Source: a virus
Virus record (IMG/VR): IMGVR_UViG_3300032288_003949
Coordinates: 16,926 to 80,925 of that record
Strand: one strand, 5' to 3'
DNA: 64,000 nt
Below the pieces are notes generated by a model that saw only the letters and a program-made list of their open reading frames with translations, had not been told where the DNA came from and made no database searches. Made by a program: the position numbers and the translations under genes. This document shows positions 23,777 to 31,493 of the stretch, in pieces. Positions within the stretch are counted from its first letter, which is position 1. The number at the start of each line of letters is the position of its first letter.

Positions 23777-24060
23777 GTTCGGCGGGCAAAACAATCTGGC
23801 TCTGCGTTGTCACGGAGGAATCCTTCAAGGACGGCGAGCAGTGGGTGCAGCTACTCGGCGAGTATTACGGCAAGGATGCTTACGACGCGATGCGCTGGGC
23901 TGTCAAGGGGCTGGAGCAGGATCTGATCGACCCTGTTGACGGTCGCGAGATCGTGTTCAAGACCCGCGAAGAGCCTGCCGGTTATCTCGGAATCGGTGTC
24001 AGGGAAGTCGCAGAGTATGTCGCTGAGGAGTTGCGGCCTGATATCAAGGACGAGGACTAG
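23773..24060 (+). CDS. Hypothetical protein sharing a C-terminal tail with the 7043 gene
   Basis: A 95-residue protein from ATG 23773 (MSSAGKTIWLCVVTEESFKD). The first part is mixed alpha/beta. The end, YVAEELRPDIK, is nearly identical at DNA level to the end of the gene at 7043-7477. It converges on the portal gene with a 4-base overlap. No family recognised. Confidence 0.7.
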   Translation: MSSAGKTIWLCVVTEESFKDGEQWVQLLGEYYGKDAYDAMRWAVKGLEQDLIDPVDGREIVFKTREEPAGYLGIGVREVAEYVAEELRPDIKDED

Positions 24061-26102
24061 GAGTAGTCGTCGCGGATTGGGTCGGCTGCGTCGCGGAGGG
24101 CCTTCTTTGCCTTCTTGCGGCGCTTGCGTAGCTGCTCTCTCGCCTCTGGTGACAACCGCTTGGCGGCTCCTGTCTCTTGCGGCAGGTCAGCGCGGGTTGC
24201 CGCTTCCATAGCCTGCTCAGGTGGCGGGGATCCCGTCGGTGCCGCTTCTGCTTCTCCTGTCGGGATCGGTGCGGGCGGCACGGGCGGGTTCTCAGGCGGC
24301 GGGGCTTCTTCTCCCATTCCCATCCCACCCTGCTGGGCCTGCAGTGCCGCCATCGCCGGATCTTCATAACCTGGCGGGTAGACCTTCTCAACAACCTGTG
24401 CGGGGTCTTCCATTTCCAGTCCTTCGCCCAGTGCTACGGCCAGAAGTGTGCGGCTGAGCTCTAGGTTCGTGCCGTTCGGGTCGAAGGTTCTAGCGATTGT
24501 GGAGACAGAGTTCACGAGGTCGCTCATCATTCGCCTGAGCGGGTTCGGAAGGCCGAAGTCGTAGCTCAGATCGCGCTTCCGTTCTTCTAGCTCGGCTTCT
24601 TCAGACTTCGGGGCTTCGGGCGCTCCGAGTTCTGTGGCAGCGTCCATCTCGGCTTCTTGGACAGGTGTCAGCGGGGTTCCGCCGACCGATTCCATGCCTG
24701 TAGCCTCTGGCGGTGCCTCTGAGGTTCCTTCCTTTTCCATCTCCTTCTGCTTCTCGGCCCATTCTTCGTCGTCTAGCACTTCGCCGATGCGCCCTGCCTT
24801 GACCGCTTCTTCGATTACGCGGTCGATGAACCATCTGAATAGCTGTTCGAAGACTTCCTGTCTGCTTTCGACGGCCTTGAGCACGGGAAGCTCCATGCTG
24901 GTCGCGGTAGCGAGGTTCGCTGATCCGATGTCTCCGAGATAGTGCTGCGGGAAGTGAGTTGCGGCGCTGATCTGACTCCGAATCATCTGGCCGTCGACAT
25001 TCGCTCCGGCGGATCCCGAGTCCAGCTTGAAGGATTCGTGTTCTACGCCTTCATTCTCGGTGATGACCGATGCGCTGCGCGGGCCGATCAGATAGTCCTC
25101 GCCCGATGTGTCGACGGTGCGGCCTAGCTCTCCCCGCTTGGACAACACCTGTGTGGCGAGTTTCCGCACCTGATTCGGCGTTCCCTTAATCTTCCGTTTC
25201 ATGACAAACGCTGCCGCTGCCTTGGCCGCGTCGACCCGCGACTCCATCAGCGAATTGAATGCATTGGACCAGCGTAGGACTCGGTGCATGGTCGGGTGGC
25301 CGAATGCCATCTCGCCAGTCTTGTTAATGGCGATGTGGTAGACCCGACCCTTGCCCATCTTGTTGGCGGGCGGCTTCATACCGCGTCCATTGGGCTCGTT
25401 GCTCCAGTGCTGGTAGTAGAGGATCCGCTCGCCGCGAAGTCTGTCCAGATCTGCGTCGTAGGCTGGGACATCGTTCTGGTAGTCCCACTTAATGTGTTTC
25501 CGGCGGCTCACATAGTAGATGATCCTGCGCCGGTTCTCTGGGTCGCGCACCACATTCTCCACGGAGTCGTGGTCAAGCATGCCGAGCTTTACGCGCCCGT
25601 CTTGCCCTGTGAACATGAGCACGAAGAGGTTGCTCTGGAGCGATAGGTCGGTTCCGAGTGCCATCTGCGCTGGGTAGCTGGTCAGAATCAGCTGATTGTC
25701 TTCGTCATTCCACGCTTCGTCGATGATCTCCTGAACCTTGGGATCCCTAGCCTTCGGCGATGGCACTCCGCGACCGAGGGTGAAGTCGTTCATGAGATCG
25801 ACGGCTGCTCCTAGCTGCGGATCCTGCTGCCATGCGACGCGGGACTGCTGCACGAGCTTCCGGCGCTGCACGGCCTGCATGTCCTGCTCGTTTCCGCCGA
25901 GGTAGTCAAGGCTCTGCCACGCCAGCAGGTCAAGCTCCTTGCGGAGCGTCCGGCGTTCTATAGCTTCGGCTTCAAGCAGGTCAAGCTTCTCGTCTTCGAC
26001 TACCCTCGCGCCCGAGCGCGTTGCCGCTGCTTCGGCTATCCGACGGAAGATGCCGCCGCTCTCAGAGCTTTCGGCTCCTAGATCTGTCGGATCATCTGAC
26101 AA
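24057..26102 (-). CDS. Portal protein
   Basis: A 681-residue protein with portal-like layout. It has an acidic start, then QQDPQLGAAVDLMNDFTLGR, RRIIYYVSRRKHIKW, RGERILYYQHWSNEPNGRG, GHPTMHRVLRWSNAFNSLME, AAATHFPQHYLGDIGSANL-type segments and a Glu/Pro-rich tail. Portals form the dodecameric ring through which DNA enters and leaves the head and dock the terminase. Size is somewhat above the common 450-550 because of the C-terminal acidic extension (EAPPPENPPVPPAPIPTGE). It lies next to small genes on the same strand and about 2.5 kb upstream of the MuF polyprotein, the usual portal-then-MuF order. Confidence 0.88.
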   Translation of the reverse strand: MSDDPTDLGAESSESGGIFRRIAEAAATRSGARVVEDEKLDLLEAEAIERRTLRKELDLLAWQSLDYLGGNEQDMQAVQRRKLVQQSRVAWQQDPQLGAAVDLMNDFTLGRGVPSPKARDPKVQEIIDEAWNDEDNQLILTSYPAQMALGTDLSLQSNLFVLMFTGQDGRVKLGMLDHDSVENVVRDPENRRRIIYYVSRRKHIKWDYQNDVPAYDADLDRLRGERILYYQHWSNEPNGRGMKPPANKMGKGRVYHIAINKTGEMAFGHPTMHRVLRWSNAFNSLMESRVDAAKAAAAFVMKRKIKGTPNQVRKLATQVLSKRGELGRTVDTSGEDYLIGPRSASVITENEGVEHESFKLDSGSAGANVDGQMIRSQISAATHFPQHYLGDIGSANLATATSMELPVLKAVESRQEVFEQLFRWFIDRVIEEAVKAGRIGEVLDDEEWAEKQKEMEKEGTSEAPPEATGMESVGGTPLTPVQEAEMDAATELGAPEAPKSEEAELEERKRDLSYDFGLPNPLRRMMSDLVNSVSTIARTFDPNGTNLELSRTLLAVALGEGLEMEDPAQVVEKVYPPGYEDPAMAALQAQQGGMGMGEEAPPPENPPVPPAPIPTGEAEAAPTGSPPPEQAMEAATRADLPQETGAAKRLSPEAREQLRKRRKKAKKALRDAADPIRDDYS

Positions 26103-26421
26103 TGTCTTCTCCTACCTCTGCCGCGTCGCGCAGGATGGCACTTGCTTCCCGATAAGCGCCGCAGGCCCTTTCGCTGTTCGGAATCTTCTCGGTCTTGGCA
26201 CATACTCTGTCCAGCAGGTCGGCGCTGGTGTGTAGGAGCATCGTGCGGGGCTGAAAGTCGGCGTTCTCTTGGCGCTCTTGGGCTCGTCCTTCTTCAAGAC
26301 CGCGCTCGTAGTTCCGGCGCACGAGTTCCCGCACCATTCTGGTCTGCTCCTTGTCGGTGATGCCGGTTTCGCGAGCTATCCGGCGGGCATCTGCTGCTAC
26401 TCTGCGATTATTTGTCGTCAT
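26092..26421 (-). CDS. Hypothetical protein upstream of portal
   Basis: A 109-residue helical protein from ATG 26421 (MTTNNRRVAADARRIARETG), shorter than the possible start at 26430, to limit overlap with the preceding gene. Arg/Glu-rich helices (RMVRELVRRNYERGLEEGRA) and a single long C-terminal helix (YREASAILRDAAEVGED). It overlaps the portal start by 11 bases. Function unknown. Confidence 0.6.
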   Translation of the reverse strand: MTTNNRRVAADARRIARETGITDKEQTRMVRELVRRNYERGLEEGRAQERQENADFQPRTMLLHTSADLLDRVCAKTEKIPNSERACGAYREASAILRDAAEVGEDIVR

Positions 26422-26605
26422 GGTCGACATTTTCCGGCGTTACCACCTTGTAGCCGAGCAGGTCTGCGTCGCCCATCTCCAGTTCTTCCCCGTTGCGGAC
26501 ATTCTCCACGAGCACCGAGTCCCTGCTGGTGCGTTCGATCACCCATAGAAGCCTGCGCCCATCCGTGAGGTAGGTTCCAGGCAGATGGCTGGGTATTTCT
26601 TGCAA
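26408..26605 (-). CDS. Small hypothetical phage protein
   Basis: A 65-residue protein (MQEIPSHLPGTYLTDGRRLL) with beta-strands LLWVIERTSRDSVLVENVRN and GDADLLGYKVVTPE. It resembles small conserved phage proteins that I cannot assign. It overlaps the next start by 14 bases. Confidence 0.6.
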   Translation of the reverse strand: MQEIPSHLPGTYLTDGRRLLWVIERTSRDSVLVENVRNGEELEMGDADLLGYKVVTPENVDHDDK

Positions 26606-26611
26606 TCGGTA

Positions 26612-26875
26612 TCACCTTGGTCTTGCTTCCGTCGGACTCGTTGCCTTTATCTCGTCGTGGAGTTCTCTTGCTTTGCGTTCTGCGATTGCCCGCTTTTCCC
26701 TTCGCCATATCGGACATCCGATGTATTTTCCGGCGCAGAAGGATTTCAGGCTTCTGGAGTTTTCTGATGCTGTGATTGTCTCGCGGGTTATGCGGCACCT
26801 GCAGGCCGGACCTTGGATCGTTTCCTGCACAAGCTCTCCCGCTGGGCAGCGAATGATGTTCGGGTCAAGATTCAC
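26612..26875 (-). CDS. Small Cys-rich protein
   Basis: An 87-residue reading from GTG 26875 (VNLDPNIIRCPAGELVQETI). It contains six cysteines (RCPAG, ACRCR, FCAGKYIGCPIW) and a charged C-terminal helix (REKRAIAERKARELHDEIKA), suggesting a zinc-binding fold. The open frame continues to 27496 across the tRNA and a plus-strand gene, and that part is rejected. The start is uncertain because no good ribosome site is visible. Confidence 0.5.
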   Translation of the reverse strand: MNLDPNIIRCPAGELVQETIQGPACRCRITRETITASENSRSLKSFCAGKYIGCPIWRREKRAIAERKARELHDEIKATSPTEARPR

Positions 26876-26925
26876 TTGGTCAAGTGTAATCCCTGAAACG
26901 GCGGAGTCGGGGTCTAGGGTTTGGG

Positions 26926-26998
26926 TGCGGCGTGGGGAAGTTGGTATCCCGCTAGTCTCATCGGCTAGAGATCGCAGGTTCGAGTCCTGTCGCCGCCA
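26926..26998 (+). tRNA. tRNA with CAT anticodon (Met or Ile)
   Basis: A 73-base cloverleaf: acceptor TGCGGCG / CGCCGCC; T8 G9; D arm GGGA-AGTTGGTA-TCCC with G18G19, A14 and A21; anticodon arm CTAGT-CTCATCG-GCTAG; 5-base variable loop; T arm GCAGG-TTCGAGT-CCTGT; discriminator A at 26998; no encoded CCA. The anticodon at 26959-26961 reads CAT. Odd points: T1-C72 is not a pair, T31-G39 is a wobble, and base 37 is C rather than a purine. Could decode Met, or Ile if the wobble C is modified to lysidine. Confidence 0.75.
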
Positions 26999-27028
26999 TT
27001 TCGCTCTACTGTGCGGTTTCCTTCTCCG

Positions 27029-27070
27029 TGCTACATTCCATCGCAGGTATGTGCTACTGTGTGTAGCGCA
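27029..27070 (+). promoter_or_regulatory. Tandem extended -10 promoter region
   Basis: TGCTACATT at 27029-27037 and TGCTACTGT at 27052-27060 are spaced 23 bases apart; the second is followed by GTGTAGCGCAATCC and the AGAGGAGGATC ribosome site of the gene at 27092. The same tandem arrangement occurs at 35312 and 46376. Confidence 0.7.
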
Positions 27071-27091
27071 ATCCACGAAGAGGAGGATCGT

Positions 27092-27619
27092 ATGAAGATC
27101 TCTGTCAAGAACTACAAGGTCGTCGCCGAGCTGTCCGAAGAGACAGAGTGCTACACGGCGACCATCTACATGGATGGGAAGCGCATCGGCAAGGCTTCCA
27201 ATCGCGGCTCCGGCGGGCCGGACGAGTACCTGTTCGACTCCCGCGAGTTGTCGGACGCGTTCTACGAGTATGCGAAGGAGTGGGCTGCCAGCGATGCTGT
27301 GCAGAGCAACCCGCTCTACCGCTACGAGTTCGATGGTGAGTCTCGCTGCAGCGCCGACGCGGAAACTCTGGTGCAGGAAGCTTGCGCCAACTTCCGCCGT
27401 GTGCGGGATGCCAAGAAGGTCATCAAGAAGGGATATGCCGGTGTCGTGCGGTTGGAGGCGCAGGAAGGCTGGCAGCTTCTCATCCGCGAGTTCCATCTGC
27501 CGGAGGGGTTCGATCCTGCGGAGTGCATCGCTGCCGAGGCTTCGCCGGAGGATGCGGTGTTCGTCTACACGCCGGAGAACGGCCTTGAGAACAGGAGCGC
27601 ATGGGAGGTGGTCGCATGA
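27092..27619 (+). CDS. Hypothetical protein
   Basis: A 175-residue protein from ATG 27092 (MKISVKNYKVVAELSEETEC) after AGAGGAGGATCGT. It has an N-terminal beta-sheet (YTATIYMDGKRIGKASNRGS), helices (LSDAFYEYAKEWAASDAVQS; EACANFRRVRDAKKVIKKG) and a C-terminal acidic segment. No catalytic motif or family is recognised. It starts a run of nine coupled plus-strand genes. Confidence 0.75.
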   Translation: MKISVKNYKVVAELSEETECYTATIYMDGKRIGKASNRGSGGPDEYLFDSRELSDAFYEYAKEWAASDAVQSNPLYRYEFDGESRCSADAETLVQEACANFRRVRDAKKVIKKGYAGVVRLEAQEGWQLLIREFHLPEGFDPAECIAAEASPEDAVFVYTPENGLENRSAWEVVA

Positions 27620-27873
27620 GGGGCTGGGAAGGCGCTCAGTTCGCCGTTGCCGATGAAACGCTCCGTGTCGGAGACATGGTTCTGTGGCGCGGATCGTGGG
27701 GTCAGGGGATTGAGCAGGAAGCTCGCGTGACCCACATCGACTCCACGCAGAACGGGGAGAAGTATGGGATCCCTGTCGACGATGTGCGTTGGGGCGAGGA
27801 GTTCGTCGTCATTCTTGACAACGGACATTGGGCCTACTCGTATCAGGTGGCCCCTGCCGAGGTGGAATCATGA
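27616..27873 (+). CDS. Conserved small phage protein (GSWGQG family)
   Basis: An 85-residue protein from ATG 27616, overlapping the previous TGA. The pattern VGDMVLWRGSWGQGIEQEAR, WGEEFVVILDNGHWAYSYQV is that of a small conserved protein I recall from actinophages, likely a beta-barrel. Function unknown. Confidence 0.7.
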   Translation: MRGWEGAQFAVADETLRVGDMVLWRGSWGQGIEQEARVTHIDSTQNGEKYGIPVDDVRWGEEFVVILDNGHWAYSYQVAPAEVES

Positions 27874-28100
27874 TCCGCGACAAGACGCAGCTTCTTGAAG
27901 ATTGCGCGGGCAATCGTTCGGCGGCTGCCCTTCGCATGGCGGCTCAGTTGGTCGAACAGGGCTTCCGGCCCCTTGAGGCATCGTATGTCGCTGCCGAGGT
28001 GTTCGACATCGACTCGTTCGCTGAGCGGCGGCGGCTGGATCGTGCTGTCCAGAGCTTCTCTGAGATGGAGCACCGCCAGGTTGTAGGTGCTGGGCTATGA
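27870..28100 (+). CDS. Small helical hypothetical protein
   Basis: A 76-residue protein from ATG 27870, coupled to the previous stop. Helices AAALRMAAQLVEQGFRPLEA and SFAERRRLDRAVQSFSEMEH. No family recognised. Confidence 0.65.
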   Translation: MIRDKTQLLEDCAGNRSAAALRMAAQLVEQGFRPLEASYVAAEVFDIDSFAERRRLDRAVQSFSEMEHRQVVGAGL

Positions 28101-28366
28101 GGCGCGTCGCTCCCAAACCAATCGATCCGTGCATTGAGTGCGGCGAAACCACCGTCGCATTTATCGGCACCAAATATGTCGGCATCGATCGCACTCCTGC
28201 CAACGGTGGTTGGCTCTGCGGGGCCTGTGGTGGCTACGAGTGTGACGAGTGCGGCAAGCCCATCGGTGTGGACGAGGAGGTTCGGGTCGGCGTTGAGCGC
28301 CCAACGAATTTCCACGACACTTGCCACGATCCAGAAAAGCATGGCAAGGCCGAATATGGCGCTTGA
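28097..28366 (+). CDS. Small multi-Cys zinc-binding protein
   Basis: An 89-residue protein with CIECGE, CGACGGYECDECGK and a late Cys/His (FHDTCHDPEKH), enough ligands for two zinc sites. It resembles zinc-ribbon/LIM-like small proteins. The start overlaps the previous stop. Probable nucleic-acid- or protein-binding adaptor; no family assigned. Confidence 0.7.
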   Translation: MRRVAPKPIDPCIECGETTVAFIGTKYVGIDRTPANGGWLCGACGGYECDECGKPIGVDEEVRVGVERPTNFHDTCHDPEKHGKAEYGA

Positions 28367-28371
28367 GTTTC

Positions 28372-28380
28372 TGCTAGTGT
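28372..28380 (+). promoter_or_regulatory. Extended -10 promoter
   Basis: TGCTAGTGT followed by GTTGCGACCCGACC and AAGGAGGAAGTTC before the ATG at 28408; matches the recurring unit. Confidence 0.6.
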
Positions 28381-28407
28381 GTTGCGACCCGACCAAGGAG
28401 GAAGTTC

Positions 28408-29007
28408 ATGCCTAACCATTGTGAGAACATTCTGACCATCGCTGGCCCTGTTGAGGCACAGCGTGTGTTTCAGGAGGCCGTGCGCGATGTCGATCCGCCT
28501 CGGGAAGAAGACCTGCTTGGCGAAGTGAGCAACAATGAGGAGCTCTGCTTCTCGCTTGAGCGGCTGGTGCCGACTCCGCCCTTCATGAACGACCATGATC
28601 TTGCCAAGCGGCTGGGTCAAAAGCTTGGCGCTGTGAAGCGTGGCCCCGAGATGCTGCCGTCGTGGTATGTCTGGCGAGTCAACAACTGGGGAACCAAGTG
28701 GGACGCTTGGAACGCTTCGTGGCGGGCCGACGACTTCGGGCTGGAGTATCGGTTCACTACGGCGTGGTCGCCACCGCGTCCTTGGCTCCACACTGTGGCT
28801 CAGATCTTTCCCGATCTCAGCTTCGCCATCCGCTACATGGACGAGGGCTACTGCTGTCATGGCTGGGGTGTCTTCAAGGGCGAGGAGTGGCGCTGTGAAG
28901 AGGTGCCGCTTGAGTTCCCCGACAACGCGGAGGACGATGACGCTTACTGGCCGACGATTGGCGACATCTCTGTCCCGTTCTCGGCCTTCAGCGAGATCGG
29001 TGCATAG
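28408..29007 (+). CDS. DUF1281 / Api92-like ferredoxin-fold protein
   Basis: A 199-residue protein. The start MPNHCENILTIAGP, the centre WYVWRVNNWGTKWDAWNASW and SPPRPWLHTVAQIFPDLSFA, IRYMDEGYCCHGWGVF are hallmarks of the DUF1281/YubB ferredoxin-like family (Api92-like), found on phages and plasmids with no established function. It has a strong AAGGAGGAAGTTC site and its own promoter. Length is close to the family norm. Confidence 0.85.
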   Translation: MPNHCENILTIAGPVEAQRVFQEAVRDVDPPREEDLLGEVSNNEELCFSLERLVPTPPFMNDHDLAKRLGQKLGAVKRGPEMLPSWYVWRVNNWGTKWDAWNASWRADDFGLEYRFTTAWSPPRPWLHTVAQIFPDLSFAIRYMDEGYCCHGWGVFKGEEWRCEEVPLEFPDNAEDDDAYWPTIGDISVPFSAFSEIGA

Positions 29008-29136
29008 GCCCCCCCCGCGCCGCCAGCGGGAAACGAGGTCTGCACACGCCTGCCGATCCGAAACCGTGCCGCGACCCTGTGAAGTGGTGGTGGTTCGGTG
29101 CAGATTCACCCTATCCACACCCTGAAAGGAGCTGTT

Positions 29137-29904
29137 ATGCCGAAGATCTCTGAGCACGATGTCGATACTGCCTACTCCCTGCGGAAGCGGGGCTACTCAT
29201 GGGAGTTCATCTCTCAGGTGCTGGGGCATTCGCGTGGCGCTCTACACGAAAGGGCGCTGCTGAAGTACCGTCCTGATGTGCGGGCCGATGCAGAAGCAGC
29301 TTGGGAGAGGATAAGGGAGGCATATGTGGCTGGGGAGCCCAGGGAGCGTCTTCATGAGATTCTGGGTGGTTCTTTGCATGCCCTACGGGTAGCCATGAGC
29401 ATGGCGGATCCTGCTTCTCGGAACAGTCGACATGTGATTACGCGGCATCGGGGCAATGACTTCACCGACGAGGCGATTCTTGCGGCTGTCAGGGCGTGTG
29501 CGAAGGATATTGGCGAGACTCCCAGCGGATCTCAGTATGAGGCTTGGCGGGCCGCTGATCCTGAGCGGCTGAAGGCGACTCCTGGAGTTGCCACCACAAC
29601 TCACCGCTTCGAAACCTGGCGGGAGGCGTGTCTCGGTGCTGGGCTCGTTCCCAAGGAGCGCTTCGATGGGGCTGGTCGGGAGCGATACTGGACATCTGAG
29701 CGTGTTGAGGCTGCCCTGCGGGATCTGGCCGAGCGGGAGGGCGGCGAGCTTCCGCCACTTCCCCGCTATCTGAGCATCTCTCAGGGGCGCGACGACCTTC
29801 CATCTGTTCGGACCATCGTCATGCGCGTCGGAAACTGGGGGCCTGTCCGTTACGCAATCAACAACGGGCTGCCGCTCAGCGATGTCCGAGTCCCGAAGGG
29901 CTAA
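29137..29904 (+). CDS. DNA-binding protein with homing-endonuclease-associated repeats, no nuclease domain
   Basis: A 255-residue protein from ATG 29137 (GAAAGGAGCTGTT upstream). The N-terminus reads as a helix-turn-helix (TAYSLRKRGYSWEFISQVLG). Two later segments, FTDEAILAAVRACAKDIGET...TTTHRFETWREACLGAGL and WTSERVEAALRDLAEREGGE...VRTIVMRVGNWGPVRYAI, fit the homing-endonuclease-associated repeat (HNH_repeat type), which ends in a W-x-x-A motif. No HNH, GIY-YIG or LAGLIDADG motif is present. It may be a decayed homing nuclease or a repurposed DNA-binding regulator. Confidence 0.7.
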   Translation: MPKISEHDVDTAYSLRKRGYSWEFISQVLGHSRGALHERALLKYRPDVRADAEAAWERIREAYVAGEPRERLHEILGGSLHALRVAMSMADPASRNSRHVITRHRGNDFTDEAILAAVRACAKDIGETPSGSQYEAWRAADPERLKATPGVATTTHRFETWREACLGAGLVPKERFDGAGRERYWTSERVEAALRDLAEREGGELPPLPRYLSISQGRDDLPSVRTIVMRVGNWGPVRYAINNGLPLSDVRVPKG

Positions 29905-30112
29905 CTTCGCTGGATATCGGGTCGCTGGGGAGTCTCGGTGGCTTTGTGTTGACTGCGCCGAGTCAGAGCACGGTGCCACAGCCGTCTGGAGCGCTCTACA
30001 CGGGCTTCCAACCGATACAGGTCTAATCAGTCGTAGTGTCGGTCACATCCTGCGAGAAGCGCCCCTAGAGCGTTGCCTTCATTGTGATCGGATGTTGTGG
30101 GATCTCATCTGA
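29882..30112 (+). CDS. Small zinc-finger-like protein
   Basis: A 76-residue protein from ATG 29882 inside the previous gene's last 23 bases. WLCVDCAES and ERCLHCDRMLW provide two CxxC pairs for one zinc site. No family recognised. Confidence 0.6.
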   Translation: MSESRRANFAGYRVAGESRWLCVDCAESEHGATAVWSALHGLPTDTGLISRSVGHILREAPLERCLHCDRMLWDLI

Positions 30113-30122
30113 TCTCTGGATG

Positions 30123-30138
30123 TGCTATAATGCGTAGC
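30123..30138 (+). promoter_or_regulatory. Extended -10 promoter with consensus TATAAT
   Basis: TGCTATAAT followed by GCGTAGCGCAATC, the conserved start region. It has the best match to a bacterial -10 of all units, but a longer leader (about 90 bases) before the GAGAGGAGGATCAC site of the gene at 30232. Confidence 0.75.
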
Positions 30139-30231
30139 GCAATCAGTTCGGTCTAAATCAGATCGAAATCGGATGTCAGGTTTTGGTCGACCCAAGCGAC
30201 TACCTACTAATCCGATTGAGAGGAGGATCAC

Positions 30232-30579
30232 ATGAAGGTGAAAGTACGGCAGTCCGATGGTCAGGTGGTCGATGTGGATGTCGATTCCCTGCCCGTCGTC
30301 AATCCCATTCCCGACTCGGAGCTTGACACTTTTGAGCTCCAGCTTCTTCGGATGTGGGAGCGACACCTTGTGGGAAGGGTGCGGTTTGTGGAGCGCCCGA
30401 AGGAGTTGAAGACGGGTTACTCGGCGAAGGTGGTCTGCGACGACCCCGACACCGAGCTTTTCCTGCCCGCTGTATTCCATGCGCGGATTGACGAGCGCAC
30501 CAAGCGGATCCGTCTGCGGATGCGGCATGCCTGCCGGATCTCTGGCGACGAGGGCGTGTTCGGAGGCACCAATGGCTAG
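30232..30579 (+). CDS. Hypothetical protein
   Basis: A 115-residue protein (MKVKVRQSDGQVVDVDVDSL) with a beta-rich start, a helix (FELQLLRMWERHLVGRVRFV) and strands near the end (RIRLRMRHACRIS). GAGAGGAGGATCAC precedes the ATG. It overlaps the SprT-like gene by 8 bases. No family recognised. Confidence 0.7.
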   Translation: MKVKVRQSDGQVVDVDVDSLPVVNPIPDSELDTFELQLLRMWERHLVGRVRFVERPKELKTGYSAKVVCDDPDTELFLPAVFHARIDERTKRIRLRMRHACRISGDEGVFGGTNG

Positions 30580-31312
30580 TCCTAAGACTCGCTGGGAGTG
30601 TCCGAACGGCTGCGGCGCGGTCATGGGGCCGCGTCGCCCCCGCAAGGATGATGTGCGGCGCTACTGCCTGCCCTGCTCTGAGGAGTCCGGTAGGCTGGTG
30701 CAGCGCGTCGCCCCTGTGGTGGAGAAGGAGCGCGAGGCGGCTGCGGAGCGGGCTGCCAAGAAGCGGGCTGCGCGGGCTGCGCGGATCCGCGAGCGGAAGA
30801 ACAAGTACACGGCGAGTGGCCCTAGCCCTGTCATGGTGTTTCCGGATGCCGCTGGCGTTGAGCACTCCGTCAACATCCCCAAGGAGGTGCTGCGTGTTGC
30901 CAAGCGCATGAAGATCCACAAGCGGCTTGGCAGCGTTCAGGTCATTCGGCGCACTCGCGGTCGGGGGCCCAACGGTATCGGCGGTCTGTGCTACCCGCAT
31001 GGCGCTCCGAACGGGCCTGCGGGCTGGCATGTCGGCGAGGGCCGCGCTCACATCACCATCTCGGTGTATCGAGGAGCGAGCTACGAGCGGTTGTGCGCCC
31101 TGATTGCCCACGAGGTCGCGCACATCCGGCAGTGCCACCACAAGAAGGCGTTCCGGATAGAGATGGCGCGGACGATCTCTGCGGCATATCCAGGCCGCTG
31201 CGGTCGGTTGCCTGTCACGACTTCGTCGAGTGCCATGCAGACGGAGGCAGAAGAGCGGATGCGGGCTTGGGCTGTTGCTCAGGTCGCTGATCAAATCGAA
31301 CAGGAGGTGTGA
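30572..31312 (+). CDS. SprT-like zinc metalloprotease with N-terminal zinc ribbon
   Basis: A 246-residue protein from ATG 30572 (CGGAGG upstream). The N-terminal zinc ribbon has CPNGCG and CLPC; a highly charged linker (KEREAAAERAAKKRAARAAR) follows. The C-terminal half carries LIAHEVAHIRQCHHKKAFRI: the HExxH zinc-protease motif plus a further His, as in SprT/WSS1/M48-like families. Family members cut proteins in DNA-protein crosslinks or are uncharacterised phage homologues. The longer frame start at 30479 is rejected because it overlaps the previous gene. Confidence 0.8.
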   Translation: MASPKTRWECPNGCGAVMGPRRPRKDDVRRYCLPCSEESGRLVQRVAPVVEKEREAAAERAAKKRAARAARIRERKNKYTASGPSPVMVFPDAAGVEHSVNIPKEVLRVAKRMKIHKRLGSVQVIRRTRGRGPNGIGGLCYPHGAPNGPAGWHVGEGRAHITISVYRGASYERLCALIAHEVAHIRQCHHKKAFRIEMARTISAAYPGRCGRLPVTTSSSAMQTEAEERMRAWAVAQVADQIEQEV

Positions 31313-31313
31313 G

Positions 31314-31493
31314 ATGAACAAGATGGTCGATCACATGGAGGCATGTCTGGCGCATACCTACGAGGTGAAGCTCAGGGAGCTTCGCGCTCAGCGGTCGAAG
31401 GCAGCAACGGCTGCCGAGCGCACCCGTATCGACAAGAGCATCCGCGAGTTTGAGCGGCGGCTCGGCTCCGGCCCTTCAAGGGGTCGGCGCTAG
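31314..31493 (+). CDS. Small helical protein
   Basis: A 59-residue protein from ATG 31314 with AGGAGGTGTGAG upstream (MNKMVDHMEACLAHTYEVKL). One long charged helix with a Gly/Arg tail. Last gene of the plus-strand run; it ends face to face with the exported protein gene, overlapping by 4 bases. Confidence 0.65.
   Translation: MNKMVDHMEACLAHTYEVKLRELRAQRSKAATAAERTRIDKSIREFERRLGSGPSRGRR

Noticed and set aside
26612-27496. A 294-residue minus-strand frame taken as one gene
   Set aside because: It runs through the tRNA, a promoter unit and the plus-strand gene at 27092. Only the last 87 codons look protein-like and were kept.
28234-29157. A 307-residue minus-strand frame
   Set aside because: It is antisense to the DUF1281-like gene and its neighbours, which have family motifs and ribosome sites.
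30572-30587. MASP at the start of the SprT-like protein as another processing motif
   Set aside because: It is the N-terminus itself and occurs once; nothing links it to the virion polyproteins.
30299-31321. A 340-residue minus-strand frame
   Set aside because: Antisense to the SprT-like protease gene; composition is Arg/Ser/Pro-rich and typical of a shadow.
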